NCBI RefSeq assembly: GCF_041435215.1
Contig: NZ_CP108394.1
Coordinates: 3,472,001-3,536,000 of the forward strand
Direction of reading: 5' to 3'
DNA from: Streptomyces sp. NBC_01314
GTDB taxonomy: Bacteria > Actinomycetota > Actinomycetes > Streptomycetales > Streptomycetaceae
Length of the DNA: 64,000 bases
This document shows, in pieces, positions 63,727-64,000 of this stretch. The position numbers and the translations under genes are program-made. The notes under the pieces were generated by a model. That model ran no database searches and had not been told where the DNA came from. It was given only the letters and a program-made list of their open reading frames with translations. Within the stretch, counting starts at the first letter, position 1. Each line of letters opens with the position of its first letter.

Positions 63727-63748
63727 CTGACACCTCGTCAGTTACTGT
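63727..63748 (+). promoter_or_regulatory. Inverted repeat abutting a -10 element
   Basis: CTGAC-ACCTC-GTCAG (63727-63741) is a perfect 5-bp inverted repeat. TACTGT (63743-63748) follows at once and fits a -10 hexamer about 33 bases before the ATG at 63781. A TetR-type repressor at the repeat would block the promoter. Confidence 0.4.
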
Positions 63749-63780
63749 CCCCCTCCACAGCCGCCTGAAGGGGGTCCCCC

Positions 63781-64000
63781 ATGCCCGTCACGGTCGTCCG
63801 TTTCAACCTGGTCGAGCCCGGCGCCACGCCCGCCTCGCTCCGGGCCCGCTACCGGGCCGCCGTCGAGATGGCGGCGTACGCCGATGAGCGGGGCCTCAGC
63901 ACCGTGCAGACGGAGGAGCACCACGGGGTCGAGAACAACTGGCTGCCGTCGCCGTTCGTCTTCGCGGGAGCGGTGTTCGGGGCCACCCGGCGGATAGCGG
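63781..64000 (+). CDS. LLM-class flavin-dependent oxidoreductase, truncated by the window
   Basis: The visible 73 residues begin a luciferase-like TIM barrel: FNLVEPGATPASLRARYRAA, TEEHHGVENNWLPSPFVFAG (quoted in part as EEHHG and NNWLPSP). The EEHHG motif is typical of the LLM family, which uses reduced FMN. ATG 63781 follows GAAGGGGG. The rest lies outside the window, so substrate subfamily cannot be judged. Confidence 0.8.
   Translation, partial: MPVTVVRFNLVEPGATPASLRARYRAAVEMAAYADERGLSTVQTEEHHGVENNWLPSPFVFAGAVFGATRRIA

Overview
The window is chromosomal DNA of a high-GC actinomycete, almost certainly Streptomyces. The evidence is very high third-position GC, many GTG/TTG starts, and Streptomyces-specific genes: a WhiG sporulation sigma factor, an NsdA regulator, four tandem type I signal peptidases, an LAETG sortase substrate, a mycothiol-dependent-enzyme family protein and DUF2469. 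Gene order from nsdA-amtB-glnK-glnD-ffh through rpsP-rimM-trmD-rplS-sip genes to whiG-rpsB-tsf-pyrH-frr-cdsA matches the conserved core of Streptomyces chromosomes as I remember it, read here in reverse. I see no insertion sequence, prophage, CRISPR array, rRNA or tRNA gene.

Positions 1-19000 hold a two-part polyamine catabolism locus. A six-gene minus-strand operon (7431 down to 177) encodes an aminobutyraldehyde dehydrogenase, a PotDABC-type importer and a gamma-glutamylputrescine-oxidase-like flavoenzyme. A second part (15186-18685) has another aldehyde dehydrogenase, a divergent Lrp-type regulator and a putrescine-type aminotransferase. A second PotD-like lipoprotein gene beside it has decayed to a frameshifted N-terminal remnant (14813-15083). 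Between the two parts lie a NADAR protein, a DUF4190 membrane protein, an adenosine/aminodeoxyfutalosine deaminase, a glycerophosphodiesterase, an ECF sigma factor fused to a zinc-binding, membrane and exported domain, a small membrane protein behind a palindromic promoter, and a YceI protein.

Positions 18700-31300 are more accessory: a two-gene ABC transporter with a degenerate signature motif and repetitive tail, a VOC protein, a LOG-family protein on a leaderless transcript, an LAETG surface protein, a thiamine importer (thiBPQ) under a TPP riboswitch, rlmN, and two tandem secreted paralogues.

Positions 31300-64000 are mostly housekeeping: cdsA-frr-pyrH-tsf-rpsB, whiG, dprA-comM-yraN, a NUDIX gene, sipZ-sipY-sipX-sipW, rplS-trmD-rimM-khpA-rpsP, an SprT-like protein, proS, ffh, the GlnR-type nitrogen module amtB-glnK-glnD, nsdA, a primase-like protein, ftsY, and the start of an LLM-class oxidoreductase. 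Translation, protein export (Ffh, FtsY, four signal peptidases), nitrogen sensing and developmental control are thus interleaved.

The best leads are the sigma/anti-sigma-like fusion, the tandem secreted paralogues, the sipX/sipY overlap, the three-copy dispersed repeat, the riboswitch expression platform, the palindrome over a leaderless promoter and the decayed PotD gene. I see no multi-gene system that I can defend as wholly undescribed. All comparisons with other genomes are from memory, not from a search.
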